Source: Cuneatibacter caecimuris (GTDB lineage: Bacteria > Bacillota > Clostridia > Lachnospirales > Lachnospiraceae). From it: a stretch of DNA of 64,000 nucleotides. The translations under genes and the position numbers were made by a program. The notes under the pieces were generated by a model. That model saw only the letters and a list, made by a program, of their open reading frames with translations, did not search any database and was not told the DNA's origin. Location of the stretch: contig NZ_SGXF01000004.1 of the NCBI RefSeq assembly GCF_004216775.1, positions 248,001 to 312,000 on the forward strand, read 5' to 3'. Of the stretch, positions 16,139 to 25,192 are shown in pieces. Positions within the stretch are counted from its first letter, which is position 1. Every line of letters starts with the position of its first letter.

Positions 16139-17203
16139 TCAATATTTATAGATCTGGTCCTCCAGCGCGTCATAGTCGTACTGACGCTGGTCAAAATTAT
16201 GAAAACGGTTGCCGGCTGCGCCGCGCCCGGTTGCGGGTTCCGCGGCCTGCTTTTTGCTGCCGCGCCGTTTGGAATCAAGAGCTGCCGCAGCCTCCGGGGT
16301 GAAGGCTCCCTGTTCTTTCCAGGAGGACAGTATTTTATCCGCATACTCAAAGCTGGGCTTATGAATGGCGGAAATCGTTTTCCCGCAGGCCAGTCCGATC
16401 ATCTCTGAGGAAAATCCGTAAACGTTTTGCCAACGGCGGATGAAATCCTGCTCCGGCACGCCCGGGGCCCTGTCCTTCAGGCCAAAAGCGCTCATCGCCG
16501 CATGGACGGCGCTGCTGCGGGCATCAGTGTATTCCTTTGCTTCAGAAACGTTGGTCACGCCGCTCTGGTGCCAGTTAAGCGCCACCTTTTCCATATAGTG
16601 CAGACTGGTATGCCCGTTCTCCACACAATATTCCACAAGAAATACCAAAAGGTCAGCACTCCTGCCGAACAGCTGGTACCAGTAGCCGAAACGGTCGCAG
16701 TCGGAAGGCTTGAGCGTACGGCCCAGATAGTGCTGAGCGATCATCAGGAACTCCTGAAACCCATTATCGCTGCCCAGATCGGCCAGCTCAGCGGGAGAAA
16801 GCCCTGCCGCGGTCTCTCTATTCCCGGCAGATGCTGGTTCGGAAACACCGGATTCCCGGGTTTTTGCAGGAGCCGGCATATGTGGAAGCGGTATTTCGCC
16901 GCCTTTTGAAGGCACCGGAAGCAGGGATACATCTGTCAGTTCCCGGCGGCTGTCGAACTGCAGGCGGACCAGGCCCTGCTCTTCCCAATAGTGCAGGGCG
17001 CGCAAGACATCCCCTTCTGTGTGACGGAGCTGCTCGGCCAAACCGGCCACAGAACAGGAGGTTCCCCCGGTGAGACAGCGGAGCAGGCAAAGATATACCT
17101 TCACATATTCTCCGGCAGCCGGGGCCATGTAATAATCAATGAAACGGGCCGGAATGCTGACCAGCCCGCAGTCTGTTTGGTTATGTAGAGCGATATATGG
17201 CAT
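16139..17203 (-). CDS. DnaD/DnaB-like primosome protein
   Basis: This 354-residue protein has an N-terminal winged-helix region (about 25-85) and DnaD-type domains. The clear DnaD domain is about 165-240 (LGRTLKPSDCDRFGYWYQLF...YMEKVALNWH). A second, weaker copy is about 265-315 (WQNVYGFSSEMIGLACG...ILSSWKEQG). Such proteins remodel origin DNA and recruit the helicase loader, which is the next gene. Its upstream region carries a promoter and DnaA boxes, suggesting control by the initiator itself. Confidence 0.85.
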   Translation of the reverse strand: MPYIALHNQTDCGLVSIPARFIDYYMAPAAGEYVKVYLCLLRCLTGGTSCSVAGLAEQLRHTEGDVLRALHYWEEQGLVRLQFDSRRELTDVSLLPVPSKGGEIPLPHMPAPAKTRESGVSEPASAGNRETAAGLSPAELADLGSDNGFQEFLMIAQHYLGRTLKPSDCDRFGYWYQLFGRSADLLVFLVEYCVENGHTSLHYMEKVALNWHQSGVTNVSEAKEYTDARSSAVHAAMSAFGLKDRAPGVPEQDFIRRWQNVYGFSSEMIGLACGKTISAIHKPSFEYADKILSSWKEQGAFTPEAAAALDSKRRGSKKQAAEPATGRGAAGNRFHNFDQRQYDYDALEDQIYKY

Positions 17204-17235
17204 AAAAATTCCCCCATATGGTTTACTGTATTAAT

Positions 17236-17263
17236 ATCATAACACATATTTTTGCAATTTCAA
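17236..17263 (-). promoter_or_regulatory. Promoter of the dnaD-dnaI-prs operon
   Basis: On the minus strand, TTGAAA (17258-17263), a 16-bp spacer and TATGAT (17236-17241) place the start near 17229, 26 bases before the gene. Tandem DnaA boxes lie about 37-63 bp upstream of the -35. Confidence 0.6.
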
Positions 17264-17299
17264 GGGGGCGAAAAAATGGTCGGTTTTACACAAATGAAT

Positions 17300-17326
17300 T
17301 GTGGATAATGTGGATAATGTGGAAAA
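17300..17326 (-). promoter_or_regulatory. Three contiguous DnaA boxes
   Basis: Three head-to-tail 9-mers have no gaps: TGTGGATAA (17300-17308), TGTGGATAA (17309-17317) and TGTGGAAAA (17318-17326). On the minus strand the first two read as the consensus DnaA box TTATCCACA. They sit just upstream of the dnaD-like promoter. Confidence 0.7.
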
Positions 17327-17436
17327 AAACAGATATATGGTTGCCGTTAACTTACTGATATCGAAAAAAACAGCAGGTTTTGGGGAAAAAGGGGAGGAAT
17401 GGGATAGAAAATTATGTGAACTGATGAAAAAAAGAA

Positions 17437-17480
17437 ATCCACATATTTATCAGCAAGACTTTGTTGATAAATATGTGGAT
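17437..17480 (-). terminator. murC terminator hairpin overlapping a DnaA box
   Basis: A perfect 16-bp inverted repeat (17437-17452, 17465-17480) with a 12-nt loop is followed, on the minus strand, by TTCTTTTTTTC. This is a plausible AT-rich terminator right after murC. The arm near murC contains most of a DnaA box. Confidence 0.6.
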
Positions 17481-17491
17481 AATGTGGATAA
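17474..17491 (-). promoter_or_regulatory. Two further consensus DnaA boxes
   Basis: Adjacent TGTGGATAA copies at 17474-17482 and 17483-17491, head-to-tail like the 17300 cluster, lie directly before the murC stop codon. A degenerate copy (ATCCACA) occurs at 17437-17443 in the opposite arm. Confidence 0.65.
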
Positions 17492-17492
17492 C

Positions 17493-18884
17493 TTATTTCC
17501 CAAGTAGAGATTCTCCCACTTTTACAATGTCTCCGGCGCCCATAGTTATCAACAAATCGCCGTGCATACAGTTTTCCAATAAAAATTTTTCAATCTCATC
17601 GAAAGAAGGAAAATAGTGAACGGGCGTTCCCATAGCCATCAGTTTTTCCTGCAGACATCTGGAGGAAATTCCCAGAGTGTCGGTCTCGCGGGCGGGATAG
17701 ATGTCTGCCAGAACTACTTCATCCGCCAGAGAAAGGGCTTCGGCGAAATCGTCCAGCAGGAGTTTTGTTCTGGAGTAGGTATGGGGCTGGAATACCACCC
17801 ACAGTCTTTGATGGGGGTAATGGCCTGCCGCCTTAATGGTAGCGGTAATTTCCTGAGGATGGTGGGCGTAGTCATCTACAATGGTGATCCCCCCGATCTC
17901 GCCTTTCTTTTCAAACCTGCGTTCTGTCCCGGTAAATTCCTTCAGACCTTTAGCGATGGTTTCAAAGGGAATATCCAGATGGGCGCAGAGAGCAATGGCT
18001 GCCAGAGAATTCCCGATGTTGTGCATCCCGGGTACGGACAGCTGAACACGGCCCAGATTCTGCGCTTCGCCGCTTTCCCGGCAGATCACATCAAACCCGG
18101 CGCAGCCCAGATGGTCATAGGTGATATTGCCTGCGGTATAATCCCCTCCGTCCACTCCAAATGTGACAATTGGGCAGGCGAGCCCCTGGGTGATTTCCTT
18201 CAAATCACGGATCGCGCTGCTGATTACCAAAAGGCCGCCGGGAGGAAGAAGCTGGGCGTAACGGCGAAATGAAGCCCTGATATCGTCAATATCTTTAAAA
18301 AAATCCAGATGATCAGCTTCTATATTTAAGATAACTTCCATAGACGGATGGAAAGACAGAAAACTGTTGGTATACTCGCAGGCTTCTGTCACAAACAGTT
18401 CGCTGGCGCCTACACGTATATTTCCTCCGATAGACGGCAAAATTCCTCCTACAGAGATTGTGGGATCGGCGTGGTCTGCCAGCAGGATCTGAGTAACCAT
18501 AGAAGTAGTTGTGGTTTTACCGTGAGTCCCGGCTATTCCTATGGCAGTCTGGTAATTGCGCATCAGCTGGCCCAGCAGCTCGGCGCGGGTCAGCACCGGA
18601 ATGCCGGCCTCTTCTGCGGCGGCCAGTTCGGGATTATCCTGTTTGACGGCCGCGGTATAAACTACAGCCTGGGGAGGACAAGCAGTAATATTTGTCCTTC
18701 TGTGGCCATAGAATACAGTAGTGCCTAATGAAGCCAGATGCCGTGTCAGTGGAGACTCATGGGAGTCGGAACCGGAGATGCGGAACCCCTCTTTCAGGAG
18801 TATCTCTGCCAATCCGCTCATGCTGATCCCGCCGATTCCGATAAAATGGATGTGAATCGGCTGATGAAAGTTTATCTCGTACAT
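17493..18884 (-). CDS. murC: UDP-N-acetylmuramate--L-alanine ligase
   Basis: This 463-residue cytoplasmic Mur ligase adds L-Ala to UDP-MurNAc, the first step of the peptidoglycan stem peptide. An N-terminal Rossmann-like GIGGISMSGLA (about 17-27) binds the UDP-sugar. The ATP loop GTHGKTTTTS (about 117-127) and the central HPQEITATIKAA/QPHTYSRTKLL segments are typical. Length is normal for the family. It is separated from the downstream dnaD-like gene by a terminator and DnaA boxes, so it is probably its own unit. Confidence 0.96.
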   Translation of the reverse strand: MYEINFHQPIHIHFIGIGGISMSGLAEILLKEGFRISGSDSHESPLTRHLASLGTTVFYGHRRTNITACPPQAVVYTAAVKQDNPELAAAEEAGIPVLTRAELLGQLMRNYQTAIGIAGTHGKTTTTSMVTQILLADHADPTISVGGILPSIGGNIRVGASELFVTEACEYTNSFLSFHPSMEVILNIEADHLDFFKDIDDIRASFRRYAQLLPPGGLLVISSAIRDLKEITQGLACPIVTFGVDGGDYTAGNITYDHLGCAGFDVICRESGEAQNLGRVQLSVPGMHNIGNSLAAIALCAHLDIPFETIAKGLKEFTGTERRFEKKGEIGGITIVDDYAHHPQEITATIKAAGHYPHQRLWVVFQPHTYSRTKLLLDDFAEALSLADEVVLADIYPARETDTLGISSRCLQEKLMAMGTPVHYFPSFDEIEKFLLENCMHGDLLITMGAGDIVKVGESLLGK

Positions 18885-19140
18885 AGGATTACCTCTGTGA
18901 TTAATTTATTTCCTATAGTATAGCATTATTCAGTTTAAAAGGAAAGAAAAAATTGTTCAGAGAGGGCGCGGGAGATAAATAAGGATTTCAGAGAGGAGGA
19001 AGCTTCGGGAAGAGGAGAGAAAAATTGTTCATTTTGCTGTAAAAATGACAGAAAGGAAGGGAGAGACCATGAATCAGACAATGAAAATTGGAAAGAATGA
19101 CAAAAATAGCCTTTTCTACGAATTTTTTTTGTTTAAAATA
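18885..19140. other. Divergent intergenic region murC/glgC
   Basis: This AT-rich stretch between murC and glgC leaders holds no convincing gene. Two similar purine-rich segments with AAAAATTGTTC (near 18949 and 19020) are visible, as is one very short reading frame discussed under rejected items. Confidence 0.4.
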
Positions 19141-19169
19141 TTCACTTTTTCAAAATGATATGCTATAAT
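19141..19169 (+). promoter_or_regulatory. Promoter candidate for glgC
   Basis: A perfect TATAAT (19164-19169) lies 17 bp after a poor -35 TTCACT (19141-19146). The leader to the GTG start is about 50 nt. Confidence 0.5.
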
Positions 19170-19227
19170 GAATTTACGTGAAATAAGACATAATATTTTA
19201 CTGAAAAACACAGCGAGGGGTGATAAT

Positions 19228-20502
19228 GTGATTAAGAAAGAAATGATTGCCATGTTGTTGGCAGGAGGACAGGGCAGCCGTCTGGGGGTATTAACTTCCC
19301 ATGTGGCGAAGCCGGCGGTTGCTTTTGGAGGTAAGTACCGTATTATTGATTTTCCATTGAGCAATTGTATTAATTCGGGGGTGGATACGGTGGGCGTATT
19401 GACCCAGTATCAGCCGCTCCGTCTGAATACCCATATCGGGATCGGTATCCCGTGGGACCTGGACCGCAACATCGGAGGCGTGACGGTGCTTCCTCCATAT
19501 GAGAAGAGCGGGAACAGCGAATGGTATACAGGTACTGCCAATGCGATTTACCAGAATATTGAATATATTGATAACTACAATCCGGACTATGTGCTGATTT
19601 TGTCCGGCGATCACATTTATAAAATGGATTATGAGGTGATGCTGGATTTCCACAAGTCCAATAACGCGGATATCACGATTGCCGCAATGCCTGTCCCGAT
19701 AGAAGAGGCAAGCCGTTTTGGCGTGGTGATTACAGATGAAAAGAACAGGATTACAGAATTTGAGGAGAAGCCGGAAAAACCCAGGAGCAATCTGGCTTCC
19801 ATGGGGATCTACATATTTTCCTGGCCCGTGCTGAGAGAAGCCCTGATCCGGATGAAGGACGAGCCGGGCTGTGATTTCGGTAAGCATATCATCCCATATT
19901 GTCATGGCAGAGGAGACCGGGTATTTGCATACGAATACAACGGATACTGGAAGGATGTGGGAACGCTGGCCTCCTATTGGGAAGCGAATATGGAGCTGAT
20001 TGATATCATTCCTGTGTTTAATTTATATGAAGAATTCTGGCGTATTTATACGAAGAGCGATATTCTTCCGCCGCAGTATATTTCCGCCGATTCCCATGTG
20101 GAACGGTGTATCATTGGCGAAGGCACGGAGGTATACGGCAATGTGTACAATTCTGTGATCGGTTCCGGGGTCGTGATTGAGAAGGGCGCAGAGATCCGTG
20201 ATTCCATTATCATGCAGGGATGTGTGATTGGAGAAGGAACCCGCGTGAATAAAGCGATTATTGCGGAGAATGTGAAGGTAGGAACTGGCTCACAGATCGG
20301 CGTTGGAGAATACGCCCCCAGTAAACTGAACCCCAAGGTATATTCGTTTGACCTGGTGACCATCGGTGAGAATTCGTCGATTCCGGGCGGCGTAATAATT
20401 GGCAAAAATACGGCGATTGCTGGCCTGACAGAAGCGGAGGATTATCCGGAAGGGCATCTGGCCAGCGGTGAATACATCATTAAGGCAGGTGGGACAAGAT
20501 GA
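19228..20502 (+). CDS. glgC: Glucose-1-phosphate adenylyltransferase, catalytic subunit
   Basis: This 424-residue enzyme makes ADP-glucose from glucose 1-phosphate and ATP, the committed step of glycogen synthesis. The nucleotidyl-transferase signature [30 protein letters not shown] and the sugar-binding region [10 protein letters not shown] are intact. A left-handed beta-helix of hexapeptide repeats forms the C-terminus. GTG at 19228 follows GAGGGG and gives the family's usual start, [13 protein letters not shown]; an in-frame ATG 60 bases earlier overlaps the -10. Its stop overlaps glgD as ATGA. Confidence 0.96.
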   Translation: MIKKEMIAMLLAGGQGSRLGVLTSHVAKPAVAFGGKYRIIDFPLSNCINSGVDTVGVLTQYQPLRLNTHIGIGIPWDLDRNIGGVTVLPPYEKSGNSEWYTGTANAIYQNIEYIDNYNPDYVLILSGDHIYKMDYEVMLDFHKSNNADITIAAMPVPIEEASRFGVVITDEKNRITEFEEKPEKPRSNLASMGIYIFSWPVLREALIRMKDEPGCDFGKHIIPYCHGRGDRVFAYEYNGYWKDVGTLASYWEANMELIDIIPVFNLYEEFWRIYTKSDILPPQYISADSHVERCIIGEGTEVYGNVYNSVIGSGVVIEKGAEIRDSIIMQGCVIGEGTRVNKAIIAENVKVGTGSQIGVGEYAPSKLNPKVYSFDLVTIGENSSIPGGVIIGKNTAIAGLTEAEDYPEGHLASGEYIIKAGGTR

Positions 20503-21620
20503 GAGCAATCGGAATAATTTTAGCGGGCGGGAACAATAAACGGATGCGCGAGCTGTCTCACAAGAGAGCCATTGCCGCAATGCCCGTGGCCGGCAGTTAC
20601 AGAAGCATAGATTTCGCGCTGAGCAATATGTCCAATTCACACATTCAGAAAGTTGCGGTTTTTACACAGTATAATTCCCGTTCCCTGAACGAGCATCTGA
20701 GTTCCTCCAAGTGGTGGGATTTCGGCCGTAAACAGGGAGGGCTGTTTGTGTTCACCCCTACCATTACTGCGGAAAACAGCAACTGGTATATGGGAACCGC
20801 GGATGCGCTGTACCAGAACCTGAATTTCCTGAAAAGCAGCCATGAGCCTTATGTGGTGATCGCGGCAGGCGACGGCGTTTATAAACTGGATTATAACAAG
20901 GTTCTGGAATACCATATTGAAAAGAAAGCGGATATCACTGTGGTCTGCAAAGAAATGGCCCAGAGTGAAAACCTGGAGCGGTTCGGCCTGATCAAGACCA
21001 ATGACGACGGACGCATTATTGAGTTTGAAGAAAAACCTATGGTTGCGACCTCGTCCCTGGCATCGACAGGGATTTACATTATCCGCCGCAGGCAGCTCAT
21101 TGAATTGGTGGAGCGCTGCGCCCAGGAAGACAGATATGATTTTGTCAATGACATCCTCATCCGGTATAAGAATTTGAAGAGGATTTATGCGTACAGGATG
21201 GAGGGCTATTGGAGCAACATTTCCACTGTGGACGCTTACTTTAAGACGAACATGGATTTCCTGAAACCTGAGGTAAGGGACTATTTCTTTAAACAGTATC
21301 CGGACGTTTACTCTAAGGTTGACGACAATCCTCCGGCTAAGTACAATCCCGGGGCGCTGGTGCGCAACAGCCTGGTTTCCAGCGGATGCATCATCAACGG
21401 CCAGGTGGAAAATTCAGTCCTGTTCAAGAAGGCATATATCGGAAATAACTGTGTGGTTAAAAATTCGATTATCCTCAATGACATCTATATCGGAGACAAT
21501 ACATACATAGAAAACTGTATTGTGGAAAGCAGGGACACGATCCGCGCGAACACCAATCATGTTGGCGAACCGGGGAATATTAAAATAGTGATTGAGAAGA
21601 ACGACCGCTACGTTCTGTAG
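20499..21620 (+). CDS. glgD: Glucose-1-phosphate adenylyltransferase, GlgD subunit
   Basis: This 373-residue paralogue of GlgC partners with it in many Firmicutes and stimulates its activity. The N-terminal loop reads [14 protein letters not shown], diverged from the catalytic GGxGxRL pattern, as expected for a regulatory subunit. The C-terminal beta-helix is shorter. It is translationally coupled to glgC. Confidence 0.94.
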   Translation: MRAIGIILAGGNNKRMRELSHKRAIAAMPVAGSYRSIDFALSNMSNSHIQKVAVFTQYNSRSLNEHLSSSKWWDFGRKQGGLFVFTPTITAENSNWYMGTADALYQNLNFLKSSHEPYVVIAAGDGVYKLDYNKVLEYHIEKKADITVVCKEMAQSENLERFGLIKTNDDGRIIEFEEKPMVATSSLASTGIYIIRRRQLIELVERCAQEDRYDFVNDILIRYKNLKRIYAYRMEGYWSNISTVDAYFKTNMDFLKPEVRDYFFKQYPDVYSKVDDNPPAKYNPGALVRNSLVSSGCIINGQVENSVLFKKAYIGNNCVVKNSIILNDIYIGDNTYIENCIVESRDTIRANTNHVGEPGNIKIVIEKNDRYVL

Positions 21621-21643
21621 ATAATGTAAGGGAGGGGGACCTG

Positions 21644-21931
21644 ATGGAAATAACGGACGTAAGGGTCAGGAAAATTTCCAGAGAAGGCAAGATGCGGGCG
21701 CTGGTATCCATCACGCTGGACAATGAATTTGTGGTGCACGACATCAAGGTGCTGGAGGGCGATAAAGGGCTTTTTATCGCGATGCCCAGCCGACGGGCCC
21801 TGGATGGGGAATTTCATGATATTGCCCATCCGATCAAATCGGAAACCCGGGAGATGATTCAGGAGACAGTGCTGACCAAATATCAGGAAGTAGCGCAGGA
21901 AATTGAGACGGAAGGCTGGCTGTTTGTATAA
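21644..21931 (+). CDS. spoVG: SpoVG regulatory protein
   Basis: This 95-residue protein matches SpoVG throughout: an opening [11 protein letters not shown] and the core [21 protein letters not shown] are diagnostic. SpoVG is a small DNA/RNA-binding regulator affecting septation, sporulation and envelope genes. The start has GGGAGGGGG upstream. It lies 23 bp after glgD and before a terminator, so it probably shares that transcript. Confidence 0.96.
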   Translation: MEITDVRVRKISREGKMRALVSITLDNEFVVHDIKVLEGDKGLFIAMPSRRALDGEFHDIAHPIKSETREMIQETVLTKYQEVAQEIETEGWLFV

Positions 21932-21954
21932 GGTGCGGTCGGTGTAAAAAGAGG

Positions 21955-21992
21955 GCTGCGGCAGAGCATGAAAGGCTTTGCCGCGGCTTTTT
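21955..21992 (+). terminator. Terminator after spoVG
   Basis: GCTGCGGCA/TGCCGCGGC arms (21955-21963, 21979-21987) have one mismatch and are followed by five T. Confidence 0.75.
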
Positions 21993-22155
21993 GCTGTGTA
22001 AGGGTTATGGTGCTGAAGGAGGCACGCCGCAGGCGGAGAATTTCACGGGCGGACTTCTTTATTTTCATTTCAAGATATAAGTTGCCTTTCTCGGACATAT
22101 AGTGTAAAATGAAAGAGCTATATGCAAGGTTTTGTCGAGAAATGGAGGGTGCAAG

Positions 22156-23610
22156 ATGGTGTATCAAAGCCGTTACAAACGCCGCAGAAGGCGGGTGATA
22201 CGCAACCGTATCATTGTGATTTCCCTGCTTGTGGTCAGCGTTGCGCTGATCGGAGTTTGTATCAAACTGATTCTGGATGGAAGGGGGACGCCTGCCAGCG
22301 GGCCGGTACAAAATACCGGACAGGTTGTGGAATCCCAGACGGAGAGCGCCGCGACAGAGACGACAGAGGCGGCGGCTGAAGAGAAGCAGATCATGAAAGA
22401 GGCGGAGCTGCTTTTCGCGCAGTATGATCCGGACGCCGCAGTGGAGAAGATCAAATCTTATGCCGGCTATGCGTCTGTTCCTGAGATGGTTGCGGCGATC
22501 AATACATATACTGAGGCCAAGTCCACCTATGTGAAGGTGGATGTGACCAAGGTGACCCATGTTTTTTATCATACTCTGATCGCAGATTCATCCATTGCGT
22601 TAAGCCCCGAGAAGAATCCGGACAACTGGAAGGATTATAATGACGCAATGACCACCATGGAGGAATATGCGAAAATCATGCAGAAAATGTATGATGCAGG
22701 TTATGTGATGGTGGATATTCATGAACTGGGCCATATTGAAACAGACGCCAACGGGAATGAAAAAATGGTGGCCGGAGAAATTTATCTGCCGCCCGGAAAG
22801 AAAGCATTTGTGCTGTCTCAGGATGATGTGAGCTATTATGAATATATGGACGGAGACGGTTTCGCCTCTAAGCTAGTTATAGATGAAAACAATAATGTGG
22901 TAAATGAGTATAAGAAAGCCGACGGTACGGTGGTATACGGTTCCTATGACATGATCCCTATGACAGAGGATTTTGTAAAGGAGCATCCTGATTTCTCCTA
23001 CCGGGGGGCCAGGGGGATTATCGCGCTGACCGGCTATAACGGTATTCTGGGTTACCGTACCTCGGATTCCGAGAACGGCCCGAACCGCGCGCCGGAAAAG
23101 ACCAAATGGACTTTGAATCCCAATATAGAAGCGGATAAGGTGACGGCCAAGCAGGTGGCGGACCGTCTGAAAGAGCTGGGATGGACTTTTGCCAGCCACA
23201 GCTTCAACCATCTTCACATGCACGGCTGCAGCGACGCCAGCTTCACCGCGGATACAGATCTTTGGGAGAAAGAGGTAGAGCCTCTGATCGGGGAAACCGA
23301 TGTGATCCTGTATCCCTTTGGGGAAGACCCAACGGGGACCTGGAGGCCTTATGATGAGTCGAACGCCAGAATCAATTATTTGAAGCAGGCAGGATTCCGT
23401 TACTTCTGCACAGTTGACTCCAACCAGTATTGGGTGCAGATTTCCGGCAATGTCTTCAAGCAGGGCCGCAGAAATCTGGATGGCTACCGGCTGTGGGAGG
23501 CTGTTGCGGCGCTGAATGGAGATACGAATTATACAGACCGCCTGTCGGATCTGTTCGATGCAAGAGAAGTGTTTGACGCTGTGCGCCCTACCCCGATTAC
23601 GCACGGCTGA
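22156..23610 (+). CDS. Membrane-anchored polysaccharide deacetylase-like protein (copy 1)
   Basis: This 484-residue protein has a basic N-terminus and one membrane segment (about 17-38), with the rest outside the cell. After an Ala/Glu/Thr-rich linker a NodB-like deacetylase domain follows. Motif 1 is SQDDVSYYEY with D223 and D224, motif 2 is HSFNH with H348 and H352, and motif 3 is like YPFGEDP. These residues would bind the metal and deacetylate a cell-wall or extracellular glycan; the substrate is unknown. ATG at 22156 has GGAGG seven bases upstream. The next gene is a close paralogue, so a tandem duplication occurred here. Confidence 0.82.
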   Translation: MVYQSRYKRRRRRVIRNRIIVISLLVVSVALIGVCIKLILDGRGTPASGPVQNTGQVVESQTESAATETTEAAAEEKQIMKEAELLFAQYDPDAAVEKIKSYAGYASVPEMVAAINTYTEAKSTYVKVDVTKVTHVFYHTLIADSSIALSPEKNPDNWKDYNDAMTTMEEYAKIMQKMYDAGYVMVDIHELGHIETDANGNEKMVAGEIYLPPGKKAFVLSQDDVSYYEYMDGDGFASKLVIDENNNVVNEYKKADGTVVYGSYDMIPMTEDFVKEHPDFSYRGARGIIALTGYNGILGYRTSDSENGPNRAPEKTKWTLNPNIEADKVTAKQVADRLKELGWTFASHSFNHLHMHGCSDASFTADTDLWEKEVEPLIGETDVILYPFGEDPTGTWRPYDESNARINYLKQAGFRYFCTVDSNQYWVQISGNVFKQGRRNLDGYRLWEAVAALNGDTNYTDRLSDLFDAREVFDAVRPTPITHG

Positions 23611-23645
23611 CCAATGACTGAAATAGGATACAGAGGAGGAAGGCA

Positions 23646-25109
23646 ATGACATACAGAGGTGGTTACAGGAGCCGCAGAAGAAAGGTGATCCGCAACCGCA
23701 TTATCGTTATTTCCCTTTTTGTCGTATGCCTGGCGCTGATCGGCGTCTGCGTGAAGCTGCTGCTGGACGGTAAAAAGCAGCCTGCCGCAGCGCCTGCCGG
23801 AACGACAGAACAGGGGGCGGAGAATTCAACAGAAGAGACTGCCGGTACCACTACCGCAGCAAATGAGGCGGAGGAGATTCTGGCGGAAGCAGAATTGCTT
23901 TTTGCCCAGTACGATCCCGACGCAGCTGTAGAAAAAATCAAATCCTTTGCCGGATATGAGGCTGTGCCTGAAATGACGGACGCAGTGAAAAAATATCAGG
24001 AGGCGAAAGCTACTTATACGAAAGTGGACGTAACAAAGGTGACCCATGTTTTTTATCACACGCTTATTGTAGATACTTCTCTGGCGCTGGACCCTCAGCA
24101 CAGCGGAGCCCAGGAAGCGGCAAATTACAATTATGTGATGACCACCATGGAGGAATACGCGGCGATCATGCAGAAAATGTATGACGCGGGATATGTGATG
24201 GTGGATATCCATGACCTGGCCCATATTGAAACAGACGAAAACGGAAATGAGAAGATGGTTCAGGGAGAGATCTACCTGCCGCCGGGGAAAAAGGCGTTTG
24301 TGCTGTCCCAGGATGATGTGAGCTATTATGAGTACATGGAGGGGGACGGATTCGCCGCAAAGCTGGTATTGGATGAAAACAACAATGTGGTGAATGAATA
24401 TAAGGACGCTGCAGGAAATGTGTCCTATGGTTCCTATGATATGATTCCCATGACGGAAGATTTTCTGAAAGAGCACCCGGACTTTTCCTACCGGGGCGCC
24501 AGAGGAATTATTGCGCTGACAGGATATAACGGTGTTTTGGGCTACCGAACCTCGGATTCTGAAAACGGTCCGAACCGGGCGGCGGACAAGACGAAATGGC
24601 AGCTTAACCCCAATATTGAAGAGGATAAAGTGAAGGCAAAACAGGTGGCGGACCGTCTGAAAGAGCTGGGATGGACTTTTGCCAGCCACAGCTTTAACCA
24701 TTTGGATATGTTTGAAATGTCCCTGGAATCGTTTCAGGCTGATACGGATCTCTGGGAAGCGGAGGTGCAGCCTATTGTAGGGGATACAGATGTGATCCTG
24801 TACCCCAAGGGGGCCGATCCCACCGGAAGCTGGAAGGAATATCCGGAAGATAATCAAAAAATCAATTACCTGAAACAGGCAGGCTTCCGGTATTTCTGTA
24901 CAGTGGACGCTTCGCCCAGCTGGGTACAGATCAGCGGAAATGTCTTTAAGCAGGGCCGCAGGAACCTGGACGGCTACCGGCTTTGGGAGGCAGTGTGCGC
25001 GCTGAATGGTGATTCTGCTTATCCCAATTATAAAGACCGTCTTTCCGATTTGTTCGACGCAAGGGAAGTCTTTGATAAGAAGCGCCCCACACCGGTGGTG
25101 CCGGGGTAA
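23646..25109 (+). CDS. Membrane-anchored polysaccharide deacetylase-like protein (copy 2)
   Basis: This 487-residue paralogue is near-identical to the preceding gene over long blocks (RNRIIVISL, THVFYHTLI, GKKAFVLSQDDVSYYEYM, FRYFCTVD). The same single membrane anchor and NodB motifs (SQDDV, HSFNH, YPKGADP) are intact. The linker and the region around HLDMFEMS differ most, which may tune the substrate. It lies 35 bp after copy 1 with its own GAGGAGGAAGG site and ends at a strong terminator. Confidence 0.82.
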   Translation: MTYRGGYRSRRRKVIRNRIIVISLFVVCLALIGVCVKLLLDGKKQPAAAPAGTTEQGAENSTEETAGTTTAANEAEEILAEAELLFAQYDPDAAVEKIKSFAGYEAVPEMTDAVKKYQEAKATYTKVDVTKVTHVFYHTLIVDTSLALDPQHSGAQEAANYNYVMTTMEEYAAIMQKMYDAGYVMVDIHDLAHIETDENGNEKMVQGEIYLPPGKKAFVLSQDDVSYYEYMEGDGFAAKLVLDENNNVVNEYKDAAGNVSYGSYDMIPMTEDFLKEHPDFSYRGARGIIALTGYNGVLGYRTSDSENGPNRAADKTKWQLNPNIEEDKVKAKQVADRLKELGWTFASHSFNHLDMFEMSLESFQADTDLWEAEVQPIVGDTDVILYPKGADPTGSWKEYPEDNQKINYLKQAGFRYFCTVDASPSWVQISGNVFKQGRRNLDGYRLWEAVCALNGDSAYPNYKDRLSDLFDAREVFDKKRPTPVVPG

Positions 25110-25134
25110 AGATAACAAGATGAATTGAAAACAG

Positions 25135-25169
25135 GAAGGGCCCTCCTATACGGCGGGGCCCTTCTTTTT
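25135..25169 (+). terminator. Terminator after the deacetylase pair
   Basis: GAAGGGCCC/GGGCCCTTC perfect arms are followed by five T. It also lies just before the stop of the convergent regulator. Confidence 0.88.
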
Positions 25170-25192
25170 GTACACGAATCAGAACAGGAGGG

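Noticed and set aside
17411-17419. ATTATGTGA, matching one arm of the inverted repeats
   Set aside because: A single 9-mer with no partner arm; about the number expected by chance in 64 kb.
17301-17507. 68-residue reading frame across the DnaA-box region
   Set aside because: It is the translation of the repeated boxes and hairpin, has no ribosome site and runs into the murC stop on the other strand.
19069-19158. 29-residue reading frame before glgC
   Set aside because: Has a GGGAGAG site but overlaps the glgC promoter, ends within the -35/-10 spacer and has no clear sense as a leader peptide.
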